64,000 bases of DNA from Trichaptum fuscoviolaceum (Eukaryota > Basidiomycota > Agaricomycetes > Hymenochaetales > Trichaptaceae). Position 1 is the first letter of the stretch, and the number at the start of each line of letters is the position of its first letter. The DNA lies in NCBI GenBank assembly GCA_910574455.1, contig CAJSYZ010000002.1:5481671-5545670 (forward strand), written 5' to 3'. A program made the position numbers and the translations under genes. Shown in pieces: positions 23,188 to 34,552 of this stretch. The notes beneath the pieces are model-generated. The model did no database searches, was not told the DNA's origin, and saw nothing but the letters and a program-made list of their open reading frames with translations.

Positions 23188-25045
23188 TCAGTACTGGTGT
23201 GGGATAGGGTCCAATTTGTCGAGAAGAGCAAATAGGATTCCATAATCCGTTAAATAGAATGGACCATACTCATGAAGTAGATCGTTGACTGTTTTCAAGA
23301 CGAGAGAGTCAATATTCTCTTCTGTCGGAACAAGGGCTTCAAGATGCTCCATGTGCTCGATATCCTTGAGGAACAAGTGGGTGGACCTGTCCAGATTTTC
23401 CTCGTCTGTATCTTTGTAATCGGCATTGTCAAATCGTCCAATGCCCTGACTCGCTTCGATAATCCCTATTTGAGAGGCATCCATCTTCATCGTAAACCGA
23501 CGCATTGCACCATCATTTTTGAGGAGCATATCCAAGAGCAAGTCGTCAGAGAGGATAATTAAGCATTTCCTGATCCAATTGAACCTGCTCAGGATGGCCG
23601 AACGGTCTCCATATTTGCGCAGGAGTTGTCGATTTATCTTCAACGAGGATGCTACGCTGTCAGCCGAGTCGGCGCCAAGAATATCCATTGACTTCTGAAT
23701 GAGTTGTTGAATGTCGGACAGAGCACCCTCTCCACCGGCACGTTCAAGTTCACGTTTCCATTGACGCCGTGCATCACGTGCTGTTCCGGCTTGAAAGGTC
23801 TGAGTGGCAGAACAATTGACTTCTGTTTCCGAGAGTCGAATGTTGGTCGACTCTGACTGTTGTCCCGAACTGCATTCGTCTAAGGCGGCTACCCAATCCT
23901 TGCATTCGTTATAGGACCAAATAAGAAGGGGCAGGAAGAACTTAAGCGCAAGCCTGGGATTTCGGGGTTTGCGTTCAGATCTTTCGAGATTCATAGCCAT
24001 GACTGTCGTAAAGTGCTTCAATTGAGTAGCGAGTTCATGACAAATATTTCTCCCGAGCTCTGTGTCTTTGATGTCAATCCTTATCGCAGAGAAGACAGAT
24101 TTCGTCTGTATCCAACGATTGCCGAGCTCCTTACTATCCTCAAGTCGAATTTGCCAGCGCAGGATCGTATGGTGTGAATGATAATGGGTTACTAAGCAAG
24201 TCAAAAAGTAGTCCCAGATGACGCCCCCAGTAAAAATATTGGAGAGTTTTCTTGACGGAAATGCGCCGGGAAGAACAGATATGAAGGCTGTGGCGACAGC
24301 AAGTCTGAATTCATCCACACGTTTGTTGATAAGCAGATGAAGCGGCTCAGACTGTATATCACCGAGAAGAATAGGACGAGAAGTTAGAAATGATTAAGTC
24401 AGAGTTTATTTCAAGTCCAAGATGCAGCCTGGGCTTACCATGTGATGCTTGAAGATCGCTAGCTCTTCAGTGAGTTTGAAGAGCATGTCCGTGTACTGAA
24501 ATGTATTGGACTCAAGCTGATCTATCGCCCTCTCCATCTTTCTCCGCAGAGCTTGAATCTCCCTATCCCTCTTAAGGATCCTCATATTTGCTGAATCAAA
24601 GCACATCCCTAGGCGCTCAGCCAGGTGAAGCGTTTCCTGAAAGTCCTCCGACGAGAATCCGACGCGGTCTGCACGCTTTATCTTGGACGACAAACTTTTG
24701 ACGATTGATTGGACCACGGTGCTATCAATAAATAGTTTTGACTGAAAGCCTCGGGGTAAGTCCTCTGTCAATTCACCAAAGATAAGCCAAGCTGCGTAGT
24801 AAGTAAGCAATATGATCCCTACCGAAATCGATAAGTTCGAGAAATGCATCCTGTTCCCAGTCGGTGCCAGACTCGGAGTCGGACCCATCGACAATCGAGC
24901 GCTTTGAGCTACTACTGTCGCGAGTACCAGGTATGGTGAATTCTGAAACGCTCTGCTCATCATCTGTATCCGGGCTAGAGACTGACTCGTCATCTGTATC
25001 CGAGCGAGAGCCTGAAGTTTCGTCCCCGCGTTCGGAACTTGACAT
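23188..25045 (-). CDS. coiled-coil protein with acidic Ser-rich N-terminus, unknown function
   Basis: Three exons fit exactly: 24823-25045, 24439-24764 and 23188-24351, with introns of 58 and 87 bases, giving 570 residues. The first 70 residues are Ser/Asp/Glu-rich (SRSDTDDESVSSPDTDDEQS), probably disordered. Then comes an amphipathic region with a predicted coiled coil (ILKRDREIQALRRKMERAID, about residues 140-185). The long last exon is helical, with KSMDILGADSADSVASSLKI and an acidic end (HLEALVPTEENIDSL). No enzyme, DNA-binding or membrane motif is seen. It lies in the accessory island between the Plavaka element and another coiled-coil gene on the other strand, and both kinds of gene have intact splice signals, which suggests they were functional until recently. 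I do not recognise the family. Confidence 0.7.
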
Positions 25046-26383
25046 GCTGGGAGTTTGACAGTAACCTAACTTCGAGCCTCAATGGTAAGAAATACCAGTA
25101 ATGGCGTGCCACTACCAGCGGCGGAGAGTAGTAATTGAAAGAAAAGCAAGGCTTGTTGACGAAGGATGGTTCAAGTTTAAGCGCCGTGTGAACGGCGTGG
25201 ATCTATAGGGGCATCATCGGTCATCATCCTCAGGCTGAGCCTGCCAGTGAGTACCAGTGCCAGTCACATTGGTGTGAGTGAATGATGACAGGCGGTAGTT
25301 ACTAACTTACTAGTACTAACTTTAGTGAACTCTCACTCAGCGGAAACTCAGCAGACTGCCGATTTGTGGGACCCTCGATAAAGGCCTCTGGCGACTTGGT
25401 CCTTCAGTTATATCGGGACAATTTGAGCCACGTTCAAGTTTGTGCCACTGCCACTGCCACTGGCAGGACCCGGCCCGGGATCAGGTCAGCCTGCCAGCCC
25501 AGTGAGTGAGGCTGCCGGTGTTGGCCTAGTACTACTAGTAGTAGTAGTACTATAGTAGTAGTAGTAGTAGTAGGCCCTTCCGGCGCTCTCTTGCTATCCG
25601 AACTCAGGTGTGTCAGGCCTTGAATCCCCTCTACTTCTGGATGTCGGTTCAGCTCTCAAGAACCCGGATTCTGCCCCATCTGTCGCAACTACTTACGAAG
25701 CCCATATCATTGTGCTTGTCACCGGCCCTCCTCAACTGAAGCTCAGCCAGGCCTTGAAGATCGTCTGCCAGTGCCAGTGGCCGGAACTTGTTCAGAGCCG
25801 AATCGGATGTTCCGCACATGTATGTATTTTAGTACTACAACTAGAGCTCTAATACTACTAATACTACTACTAGTAGTATTACTAACAGTGGTAGACTCGG
25901 AGATTGTCACTCACTGGCACTCACTGGCAGGCTGGCAGGCACTGGCAGTGACAGGGGACTTCCTGTCCGGAGTTCGAAACGGGCCGTTGCCAGCAGCAAC
26001 TTGAACTTCAAAGTCGTGCTGAGTCACCGGCGCCGTGCACTACTAGTACTAGTAGTACTACTACTAGTAGTAGTATAGTAGTAGTAGTAGTAGCTGCCAC
26101 TGGCAGCCAGATTCAAGTTGAACTTGAACCGCTGACTCGTCACCGCCGCGTGCGTCACGGTGACTCCGACTCGCAGTCACCAGTGCCAGTGGCAACTCCG
26201 AGTCCTTGAACTTCAGCCTGCTACTACTAGTAGTGAGCGTCCGGACTAGGCTTTAGCAGTAACCCAATACCCATCCAGAGTCAAATTGAACCTGAAACTT
26301 GAACTAAACTGCGCTGGCTGTCTCTGTGCCCCAGCCCGCCGCAACTTTTATCAATACATAGCAGAAAAAACATCAACTTGAAC
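25046..26383. other. repeat-rich divergent gap
   Basis: No gene. TAG/TAC microsatellites at about 25,525-25,575, 25,850-25,885 and 26,038-26,095. Very dense CACTGGCA/TGCCAGTG and GACTCGGAGTC words. It must hold the promoters of both flanking coiled-coil genes. Confidence 0.55.
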
Positions 26384-26710
26384 ATGGCATCAGATACTTT
26401 CAACGTATTTATGTCCGGCACAGGAAACGCTGATAGTAGGGCTCACCATATTGTTAATGGTCCGTATATCGTCATGGTATACTGACAGTTGTCTGAAATA
26501 TTCACTACTAATTTCCATTCCTTTACTAAAAACAGCGGCTAGTATAGGATTGGGTTCACACCCCGTTGCGAAGGAGGATATTTACTTGGCAAACGTCCTT
26601 GACCGTATAAAATTCATCTTGCAAGCATGGGTGGAGAAACCCGGAACAAAAAAGACAGACCTAGCAGCACGCGCAGCTGTAATAATCGCAAACGGACTTC
26701 CGGACAAACC

Positions 26711-27082
26711 GTGAGTGACGGTCTCAGCCTGATTACTATGCGCCTGATTCTGACTCTTAAATTTGGCCCACTGGCAGTGGCGAAGTCTTGGAATCACATA
26801 CCGCTCAGGCTGCTAGTGACTGTGAGGCTAGTACCAGTAAGGTGCCAGTGCTGGAAGCTGACGCCGAATCCGAGTCGTGAGTAACGGTATCAGCCTGAGT
26901 GCGCGTCCGAGTCTGACCATTCTTGAATTTGGAATGCACGCATCAAGTGGCGAAGTCACGGAATTACATGCCAGTGAGGCCGGAAACTTGAACTTGAAGG
27001 TGTCGGAACATGAAGCTGACGTATCTGAGTCGTGAGTTACGGCGCCAGCCTGAGTACGCATCCGATTCTGATCATCTGACAG
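26711..27082 (+). repeat. duplicated exon-intron unit inside the coiled-coil gene
   Basis: Exons 3 (99 bases) and 4 (84 bases) both begin TGGCGAAGTC and both end in GAGTC followed by GTGAGT. The flanking introns are similar too (CAGCCTGA, then CGC(C/A)TCC or similar, then GATTCTGA). Exon 5 also begins TGGC after the third intron copy. Both lengths are multiples of three with the same phase, so units can be gained or lost without breaking the frame. Confidence 0.7.
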
Positions 27083-28237
27083 TGGCAGCAACATCCACAA
27101 ACACATCGGCCGTTCCCCCTACGACGATATCATGAAGGCCTTAGCCTCTATGAAAGAGCTAGAGCAACTTCGGATCGACACTGAGGAGAAAGAAAGAAGG
27201 CTTCGAGATGAAAAGGAAGATTTCGAACGGAGGCATAGGGAACTCCTGATAAATAAGCGGGACAGTGATCAGGAGCAATTAAAGCTTTTGCAGAATGAGT
27301 TGATGAAAACCAAAAAACTTATCTCAAATGTCGAATCAAACCTCTCAGAAGCCAACTTCAGCCGGGCGACTGACTCACTCCAGCTTCACAAGGAGAAGGA
27401 TATACATGAGGAGCAATTGAAAAAGCATGAGGACGCTATTGAAGCTCTAAAGAAACAGCTCGCTCAAGATTACACCCTAATCGCGAGAGCTTCAGCTCAG
27501 GAGAGTCTCTTCGCCGTGACTTCGCGCAGGCTCACTAACCTGGAAAATTATCGAAAGCAGTCACTAGAAAAGGAACAGCGGATTGTAGGACATATACGGG
27601 CTATTGACGACGCATTCGTTGATGTGACTGAGGAATTGGACTCGAAGGCGGACAAAGTGCACACTCGAGGAGATGGCTGGGACTTACAAGTGTTTGCAGG
27701 AGACAGTGAAGGGTCTTGTATACACAGTACACGACTTACAGATTAGTGCGGCAGCCGCCAAAGGGGTAAGCCAATTTTGAGCTGCTATCGTAAAACAAAT
27801 GAAGCTCACAGGATCTCACCCAGAACGAAGCCGCCAAAGCCAGCAGTAAAATACGCACCCTCTGCGAGGACAATAGGGTAGTCGTCATGAAAAGCTTCAT
27901 AATTGCGTTCCCATTAGAGAAAGGATTCTTCTCTCCAAAACAGGTCATCCCTTATGACGTTACTGGCGAAAGTGGTTTTATGATTCGAAATTTTTTGAAC
28001 AAGGTTGAACAACTCTACATGAAGTTCGCGACCCTATCACCTGGGCCGGGCAAGAAGCTAAAGGAAGGACGACGTACAGGCGAAGTCGGCATGAGTGGCA
28101 TAGCTCAGGGCCCAGCGACAATCCTGTCTAATGACATTGCTATCATTCCAAGGCATCTATTCGACGACCTGATTGTCGACATCACCAAGTCCTTGGCAGA
28201 GTTAGAGCTGACAGAGGCGTATGCGAAGGGAAATGAT

Positions 28238-28488
28238 GAAGGAAAGGGAAAGGGAAAGGAGGAAAGGGAAAGGGAAAGGGAAAGGGAAAGGGAAAGGGAA
28301 AGGGAAAGGGAAAGGGAAAGGGAAAGGGAAAGGGAAAGGGAAAGGGAAAGGGAAAGGGGAAAGGGAAAGGGAAAGGGAAAGGGAAAGGAAGGAAAGGGAA
28401 AGGGAAAGGGAAAGGGAAAGGGAAAGGGAAAGGGAAAGGGAAAGGGAAAGGGAAAGAAAGGGAAAGGGAAAGGGAAAGGGAAATGGAA
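28238..28488 (+). repeat. (GGGAAA)n microsatellite, about 40 units with four interruptions
   Basis: Hexamer GGGAAA with interruptions (GGAGGAAA, AAGGGGAAA, GGAAGGAAA, AAAGAAAGGG). Whole-unit changes keep frame; the interruptions move between the Lys-Gly and Arg-Glu readings. Confidence 0.95.
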
Positions 28489-29585
28489 AGGATGAGTTCG
28501 AGGCTGTGGATGTGTCGGAGGATGCATCGAAGGAAAAGACGGCGACGCCATACTCCTGGCAGCCACCACTTAACGCATCAATCGTCGACCAGTTCAAATT
28601 TTTCCTGGTCCGATTTTTTATAGTCTTCGAATTTCACCGAAGACTATTCTTCCTCCTCGATCGCCGGCTAAGCCAGCTGGAAAGGAACCCGATGGATCCT
28701 CAGACTATTGATTTGCTGGATGCCGACGCGGCCTGGAACACAAACGCGAAAGTAATACTGGATAAGGATTTTACCGGCTATCTCTTTGACGACCAAATGT
28801 ATGAACATCGGTTCAAAGGCTTGATGGTAAAGTTCCACTTCGAGGACCACTTTGCCAGGATGGCTGAGCTGGACGGGCAAGAGTACGTGGGCCCGGAGGA
28901 TATACCGTGCGTGGCTGTAGGCGGGACTCTCGAAGTGCCGCAGGTCAATGTCGCGTTGAAGGAGATGCAAGAATACTTCGACCGTTTATGCCTGAAAATG
29001 GAGGCCACCGTGCCAATGGCATCCGCCGACCTGAAAGCGGGTCAGACGAACGAACCCATCCCCAAAGCCCGTGAAGACACGAGCGTGTCTCCCGATGATT
29101 TGAGACTACGGCGGCTATTGAATCGACGTAATGAGCATAGGGAGAAGGCTTTAACCCTCGACACTGCGATGAGAATTATCTTGGTAGACGAACTCGTCCC
29201 TGACATTTTCAACGACACACGATTCCGAATGTTTTTAAACAAGGTTGCCCATGACCGCTCTGAAATCAGTGACCCCGCTGGCCTTCGCACATTTGTTGAG
29301 AATGCTGAGGACATTTTGAAAGTGCAAAAGGATGTTTTCCCCGAACCTGTAAAAACCCGACTGCTCACATTATGCGAGATAGCGGATCAAAACAAGCCTT
29401 ATGGCCGGAATTTCAATGAGTCGCATATCAGTGGGCGTTTTTGGGGCCAGAAGTTGCGGTCCATCTTACTAGGCGCCAACTCGCAGGCTGAGGATGAACT
29501 ACCCATTGATTCTTTGGTACTTCGGATTTTAGGCGCAGGCGTGCAGCAGCTCACAGATGTGTCAACTCAGACGATCACACAGTGA

Positions 29586-30194
29586 AGCCACTGGCAATGG
29601 CGGATTTGGAGGTATCCGTGTACGAGTACCGTGACAGGACAACTTGAAGGGTTTGGATGCAACGAGCTGCTTGATCTTTATCTTCCTGGTCAACTACTAC
29701 TAGTATGATGTTTGTCTTTCTTGAATGGCGTGTTGCGTTCAAAGTTTGCTTCAACTTCAAGTTGAAGTTACTAGTAGTAGTAGTAGCCTCATGATTTGTA
29801 CTCCACATTATCATTGAATTTGAATTCAAGTTACTTCTCAGCCACCTCAGGTTAAGGCTCCTTCAGTGGCAGCCTCAGCCTCAGGTGCCAGTGAGTGCAT
29901 GGTGCCACCTGAGTGCCAGTGCCACTGGCAGTCACGGTGGCACCACTGGCACTGGCAGTGACTCCGAGCCTGTCCGACTCGGAGTCGGACTCGGAGTCAC
30001 GGTGGCGCCGCACCGGCGTGTGAATGATGAGTTGAAGTTGTATAAAAGACTGGCACTCACTGGCCTCGGAACTTGAACCCTCAGGCTCTGCTGGCAGTGA
30101 CGTACTACCAGTACTACTATTTATTTAGTAGTAGTCTCTTGTTTTCACTTCTACTACTTACTAGTAACCAGCAACTACTACCAGTACTACCACT
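29586..30194. other. repeat-rich gap upstream of protease copy 1
   Basis: No gene. Dense CACTGGCA, GACTCGGAGTC and TTCAAGTTGAAG words and short TAG microsatellites (29,770; 30,110; 30,170). It holds the promoter of the following gene. Confidence 0.5.
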
Positions 30195-32913
30195 ATGACA
30201 TCCACCGCCCCCCAACCTCCAGGCTTGCCAGGGCCACATCCAAGGAATACTACTAGTAGAGCAAACAATGACCGACGCGGATGTGAGTTCTGCGTTCTCC
30301 ATCTCTGTCACAGGCAATACTGATTGCTGACTACCCCAATAGTACAAGACGAAGATGTACTGGGAGTTACAACGCCACCTTTCAGTGCGCAATGTGCGTC
30401 CTATGCCTTCCTTCACTGACACTGGCAATACTGATTACTGCATCACCCATCTCTAGTTTTGCAGGCCCTAGGGGTTAACGTTGAAGAAGCTGCAGGAGGA
30501 CATTCTTCATCAATGCTGACTGAAAGTGAGTCCTTCCTTCCCTTCACTGACACTGGCGAAACTGATTGGTACTTAACCCGTTACCAGTTTCACAGGCCCC
30601 AGAAACTGCGATTACTGATGACGAACCTGTGCAAGGACAAGGTTCGGGGGAACGATTTATCATTGCCGGTGGCCCTGCCCGTGGGTCATTCACCGTCACG
30701 AGTTCCTTAGACTCGGAGGGGGGAAGCCTCCTACTATCAATTCCTCTCGCATCCCTTCAACCAGACTTGAAGTCACAGCAAACCAAGTCCGTCCTGTCTT
30801 CAGCGGTTGTGAATACGATTCTCGCGCAAAATCCTAACGCTTATCTCCCACGACGAACACATGTGTCAGAAGAGGAGCAGAAAGGTTACTACCTTGGCTT
30901 CCCTGGCAAACCGCGCCTGCTCGGGCGAACCGGTCCCAATTGGACGGCGACCAAAAAACGTAAATATGTGGGCATTGTTGGAAATCACCGGATTGCCAAT
31001 GTATGGCCGCAACTGCTCAAGAAGATCATGAAGTATCTCGATTCCGAGAATTTGCGGTGGAACAGTCTGGAAGCCAACCGTGTTGCCTACGGAGATAGTC
31101 GGGTGTGCCCTGTTTTTGTTTTGATCGGAGTCAACGACCCGTCACTTCGCACTGAAGATGCGTGCCGCATCGCGGAACGCGTTAAAGAGTTCCTCTTTGA
31201 AATGCGCATCTTCGACGTTGAGGTCGAGCTCAGGGAGCGAAAAATCATTAGCGCCTCAGGCCAGGGCAAAGCTTCTGTCAGTGTTCCACCTGTTGGCGCA
31301 CTGGCACCGGCGACTCAAATACTCTGGCTAGCGGTCATGCTGAGACTGGCGTTGGCAATACCGCTCCCGTTCACACTGGCTTCAGTTTTCATCCGGAACT
31401 CACCAACCTTCCCAGACGTTCCGATCGTCGCACTGCTCCGACGAACAATGGAGGTGCGGGGGATGTCACTGAGCATAATGATGGTAACAGCACCAGGCCC
31501 CTTGTCGCTAGCGCTCACGGGGCAGAACCCTACGCCTACCCAACAGAGATACTGTTCACCGCACCTGCGGGAGCCGATAATTATTTCCGCCTGTGGGATC
31601 GCATGATGGATTTCCCAAGCAGGCCAGTGGCAGCTGCCAACAAGCCAATCAGTCGTATGACACTGTCTTTCTCCATGGTCACAGGAACTTGCCTTGGCAA
31701 TCTGGAGGGTGGCTTCTCAACGGGGTCGCTCTTTATCCTACAAAAGCTCGATAACATGACGTTCAAGGTGTTCATCCTCGGTACTCGCCATGGCAACGTT
31801 CCTTCGAAATTCGGAGACTACGATCCATACGCAGATACAACAAATAAGCCGCGCGACCCAAACGACAATTGCCCAATTTATCTCTTCTCTCGCGAGGCTC
31901 TAGCCGCCCATGTGCCAATGATTGGCGCGCTTCACGATGAGTTAGAAGCGGCAGCGTTTACTCAGCCACTGGCACCTGATCTTCCGCCGTCTGCTGAACA
32001 ACAAGCTTTCGCGGATATCGTAAACAAGTGTCAATTCATTGAGCAATCTTGGCTTGATAAGACGTCATCGCCATGTTTGTGGATTAATAATCGTATTGGG
32101 AAAGTGGCCAATGCTCCCCCTCGAAGAATGGGTAACTTGACTATCTCCAAGACACCCTACCTTACGGATTGGTGCTTGATCGAGGTGGACGACCAATGCC
32201 TCCCCAACGAATTTGAATTTTCCTCTACTGATGGTGAAGGTCTCAGTTGGAACAATTTCTATAACGTCATTGACATTAATAGGCTTCCTCCATCGTCGGC
32301 AGCTCAGTCTGTACCACGAGAAGCACTCTTGTCTAGGCTTGGCTGGAAAGGGAGGGACTTCTTTAGTCCAATCCGAATTGCGGGATATGTTCCGGAAGAA
32401 AATATATTCCCCCGGGTCCAGGAGCACCAATTGGACGCAGATTATGATTATGGATGGACTTTCATCGACAATCTCGTCGCTGTGGGGTTTAAGCGAACTG
32501 TGTACAAATGGGGCTGGAAAACTGGCCATACGTTAGGCGAGGTCAACAACGTTGCTGCCGTTCTCAGATCTATGCAGGTTTCCCCTGGGCACGTTGAGCA
32601 GACTACGCATATTGCTTTACAGATCCCACCGGGTTCGGTTGGTTTAGGGAATATCGGGCATAGGAACAATGCTATGTTCGCAGAACCGGGGGATTCGGGT
32701 GCCATAATCATTGATCAGCACAGACGTGCAGTTGGTACCATTTTAGCTTGCGGACTCATCGAAGCGAGGGATAGGGATAATCAGAGTGTACTCGACGGTT
32801 ATACTTATGGTGTCGCTCTATGGCAAACGGTGAAAGAGCTTGAGACCTCTTTTTCTCTAGCTGAAAGTGAATTCAAGCTAGGCATGAATGCACTTCCGGA
32901 CAATGAAGTATAA
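30195..32913 (+). CDS. trypsin-like serine protease-domain protein, copy 1 (intact)
   Basis: Five exons join in frame: 30195-30282, 30343-30393, 30457-30525, 30588-31276 and 31345-32913, giving 821 residues. The N-terminal half (about 110-300) carries IVGNHRIANVWPQLLKKI, CPVFVLIGVNDPSLRTED and FDVEVELRER, matching a domain I know from many uncharacterised mushroom proteins in which a GDSG protease fold follows. A Ser/Thr/Asn-rich linker precedes the C-terminal domain. The triad can be placed by motif: His448 (GTRHGN), Asp574 (TDWCLIEVDD), Ser750 (PGDSGAIIID). There is no signal peptide or membrane segment, so it is probably intracellular; substrate unknown. Intron 4 (31277-31344, GTCAGT to GAG) is inferred from frame and is the least certain. 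Upstream DNA is island repeat. A second copy follows 1.6 kb downstream. Confidence 0.75.
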
Positions 32914-33394
32914 CGATGCTCCTCTCAACTCCTATAGTAGTAATTAGTGGAGCTCTTTTCTTATTCTCATGCGATGGTGTTGCGTATTCGTACGTTTGTT
33001 TCCTGCTCTGTGTTTGATGGCCTTTGGCGTGCGCTTTATGTGGTAGTACATGTATGACTTGAGGAAATGGGAATGATATTGCAAGTGTGGTTTCCATCCG
33101 TGAACTTGAAGTATACTGCTAGCTAGTAGCCAGTGATAACTTGAACTTGTACTTGTTCTAGTGACATGATTCGCGACTTGGACTCGGACAGTTGGAGGAT
33201 CGTCTTCCCTCGGCGGATGGGCCCTGATTTGAAGTTTATGGGGAATTATTGCTTATTACTTCAAGATGAAGCCACTTGAACTTCAGGCTGTATAATCATG
33301 GTCTTGAATCATTGTATGCGTAACAACGTTGGAAGTTAAACTTGAAGGGGACACGGAAAGTTCAACTTGAAGTTGCGGAGTCATACGACTCGGA
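30283..33394 (+). repeat. 3.1 kb tandem duplication, unit 1
   Basis: From inside exon 1 of the protease gene to past its 3' flank this matches unit 2 almost base for base; shared identity begins near TAGAGCAAACAATGACC (30,257). I counted only about a dozen differences by eye, among them T5/T6, two G indels and single substitutions. Confidence 0.9.
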
Positions 33395-34552
33395 TGCATT
33401 GCCAGTAGCTTGAAAGAGATTGAATGTGACTCGATTATTATCCTCAAACAGTCACCCTGAGGTCAGACGCACATTGACCCAGTCGACCGCTGACCTGACC
33501 CGTAGGTCAAGGGCTTGCTACTGCTACTACTAGTATGCACTCAGGCTGGCGGCATTCAAGTTGCAGTGCCAGCACCCCGGCCGGCGGCCCGCCGCCGCCG
33601 CCACTGGCACTCACTGGCAGGCTGGCAGTGCCAGCCTGAGTGACAACTTCAACTTCAACTTCTTGAACTTGAAGTCACTGGCACGGTGTCGCGTCTCCGA
33701 GTCTTAACTTCTTGAATCATCTTCGAACTTAAAGTGGTTGCGCCCGCTTATAATCCGCTGCTACTTGAGATTTCCTGCTGCCAATTGCTTGCTTGCGTCG
33801 GACAAGAATGTTACCCGAATTATTGCGAAGCCAATGCCGTGCCACCGGAAAAGAGGTCGCGCCCGCTATGAAAAATCTGTGTAACGTGCAGCGGAGGCCC
33901 TCCTCGTCAGAGGCTGCGCCTTCCTCAGTGGTGTCACCCCCTTGGTAGCCCAATTCACTCTGGAGCAAGGACCTTTTCGGCGAGCTGTCAGACTTAGGGT
34001 TTTTGGTCAGAACAGAGTCGGCCCAGGTCGACCTGTAACCCGACCTATGTTGACCTTGACCTATGGGTCAGAGTGGGTCAAGGCTGAAGTCAGGTATCTT
34101 AGGCAGATCTCCGACCGGGTCACTGGCAGGTCGGGATCGAACCAAAATAGTCTCGTAACCAGCTGAAGATTGCGATACTATGCGATACTACGCAAACCGG
34201 CGCTCTCTGCGGAAAGGACATAAAAAAACGCTAGTACTAACCTCAGGCTGCCACTGGCAGTGCTCATGAGGCTAGAACCAAAATTAGCCTTGACTTCAGG
34301 TCAGGTCAGGCCAGCCCATTACGGACACCGTGCTTTCCGTCTCCTCGGAGATCACTGGCAGATACGACTTCAACCTCAGGCAGTGCAGCCTGAGTGACTC
34401 GGGCCAGTGCCAGTGCCAGTGGCGTGTGAATGATGGAAACTGGAGAAGCCTGAGGGTACTTATAACTTGAAGAGACAGCCCCGTGCCCTCTATCTCTTTT
34501 GACCACTGCCAAGATCATCTACCCTCTACCTTCCACACACATTATCTCTACT
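32914..34552. other. protease copy 1 3' flank and spacer between the duplicates
   Basis: To about 33,394 it belongs to the duplication. Beyond that it is unique spacer rich in CACTGGCA, TTCAAGTTGAA and GGTCA/TGACC words (33,470-33,510 and 34,000-34,310). No gene is recognised; the spacer must contain the copy 2 promoter. Confidence 0.55.

Larger units (their letters stand above)
26384..29585 (+). pseudogene. coiled-coil protein gene with an internal GGGAAA microsatellite, frame-shifted
   Basis: Seven exons fit: 26384-26459, 26536-26710, 26778-26876, 26948-27031, 27083-27656, 27700-27765 and 27812-29585. The start reads MASDTFNVFMSG; exon 2 has YLANVLDRIKFILQAWVEKP; exons 3 and 4 are duplicates of each other; exon 5 is a long coiled coil (MKALASMKELEQLRIDTEEK onward); exon 7 opens with DLTQNEAAKASSKIRTLCED. 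The microsatellite at 28,238-28,488 is read as Lys-Gly or Arg-Glu repeats. The 5' frame ends at 28495 just after it, while the 3' frame (EFEAVDVSEDASKEKTATPY to 29585) is offset by one base, so the repeat tract shifts the frame once. Past that the product would be about 950 residues. There is no known domain. It may be a length-variable gene, a pseudogene or an assembly slip in the repeat. Confidence 0.65.

Noticed and set aside
22100..26095. Regular TAGTAC/CTACTAG runs as a possible CRISPR-like or telomeric array
   Set aside because: They are plain trinucleotide-type microsatellites without spacers, and no TTAGGG arrays are present; the organism is a eukaryote.
28105..28597. Long open frames on the minus strand through the GGGAAA tract (Phe-Pro or Leu-Ser repeats)
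   Set aside because: They exist only because the repeat has no stops in any frame; no exon structure or conserved text supports them.
34100..34160. tRNA-like B box (reverse strand GGTTCGATCCC) after a GGTCA-rich stretch
   Set aside because: No matching A box, acceptor stem or anticodon arm could be built around it.
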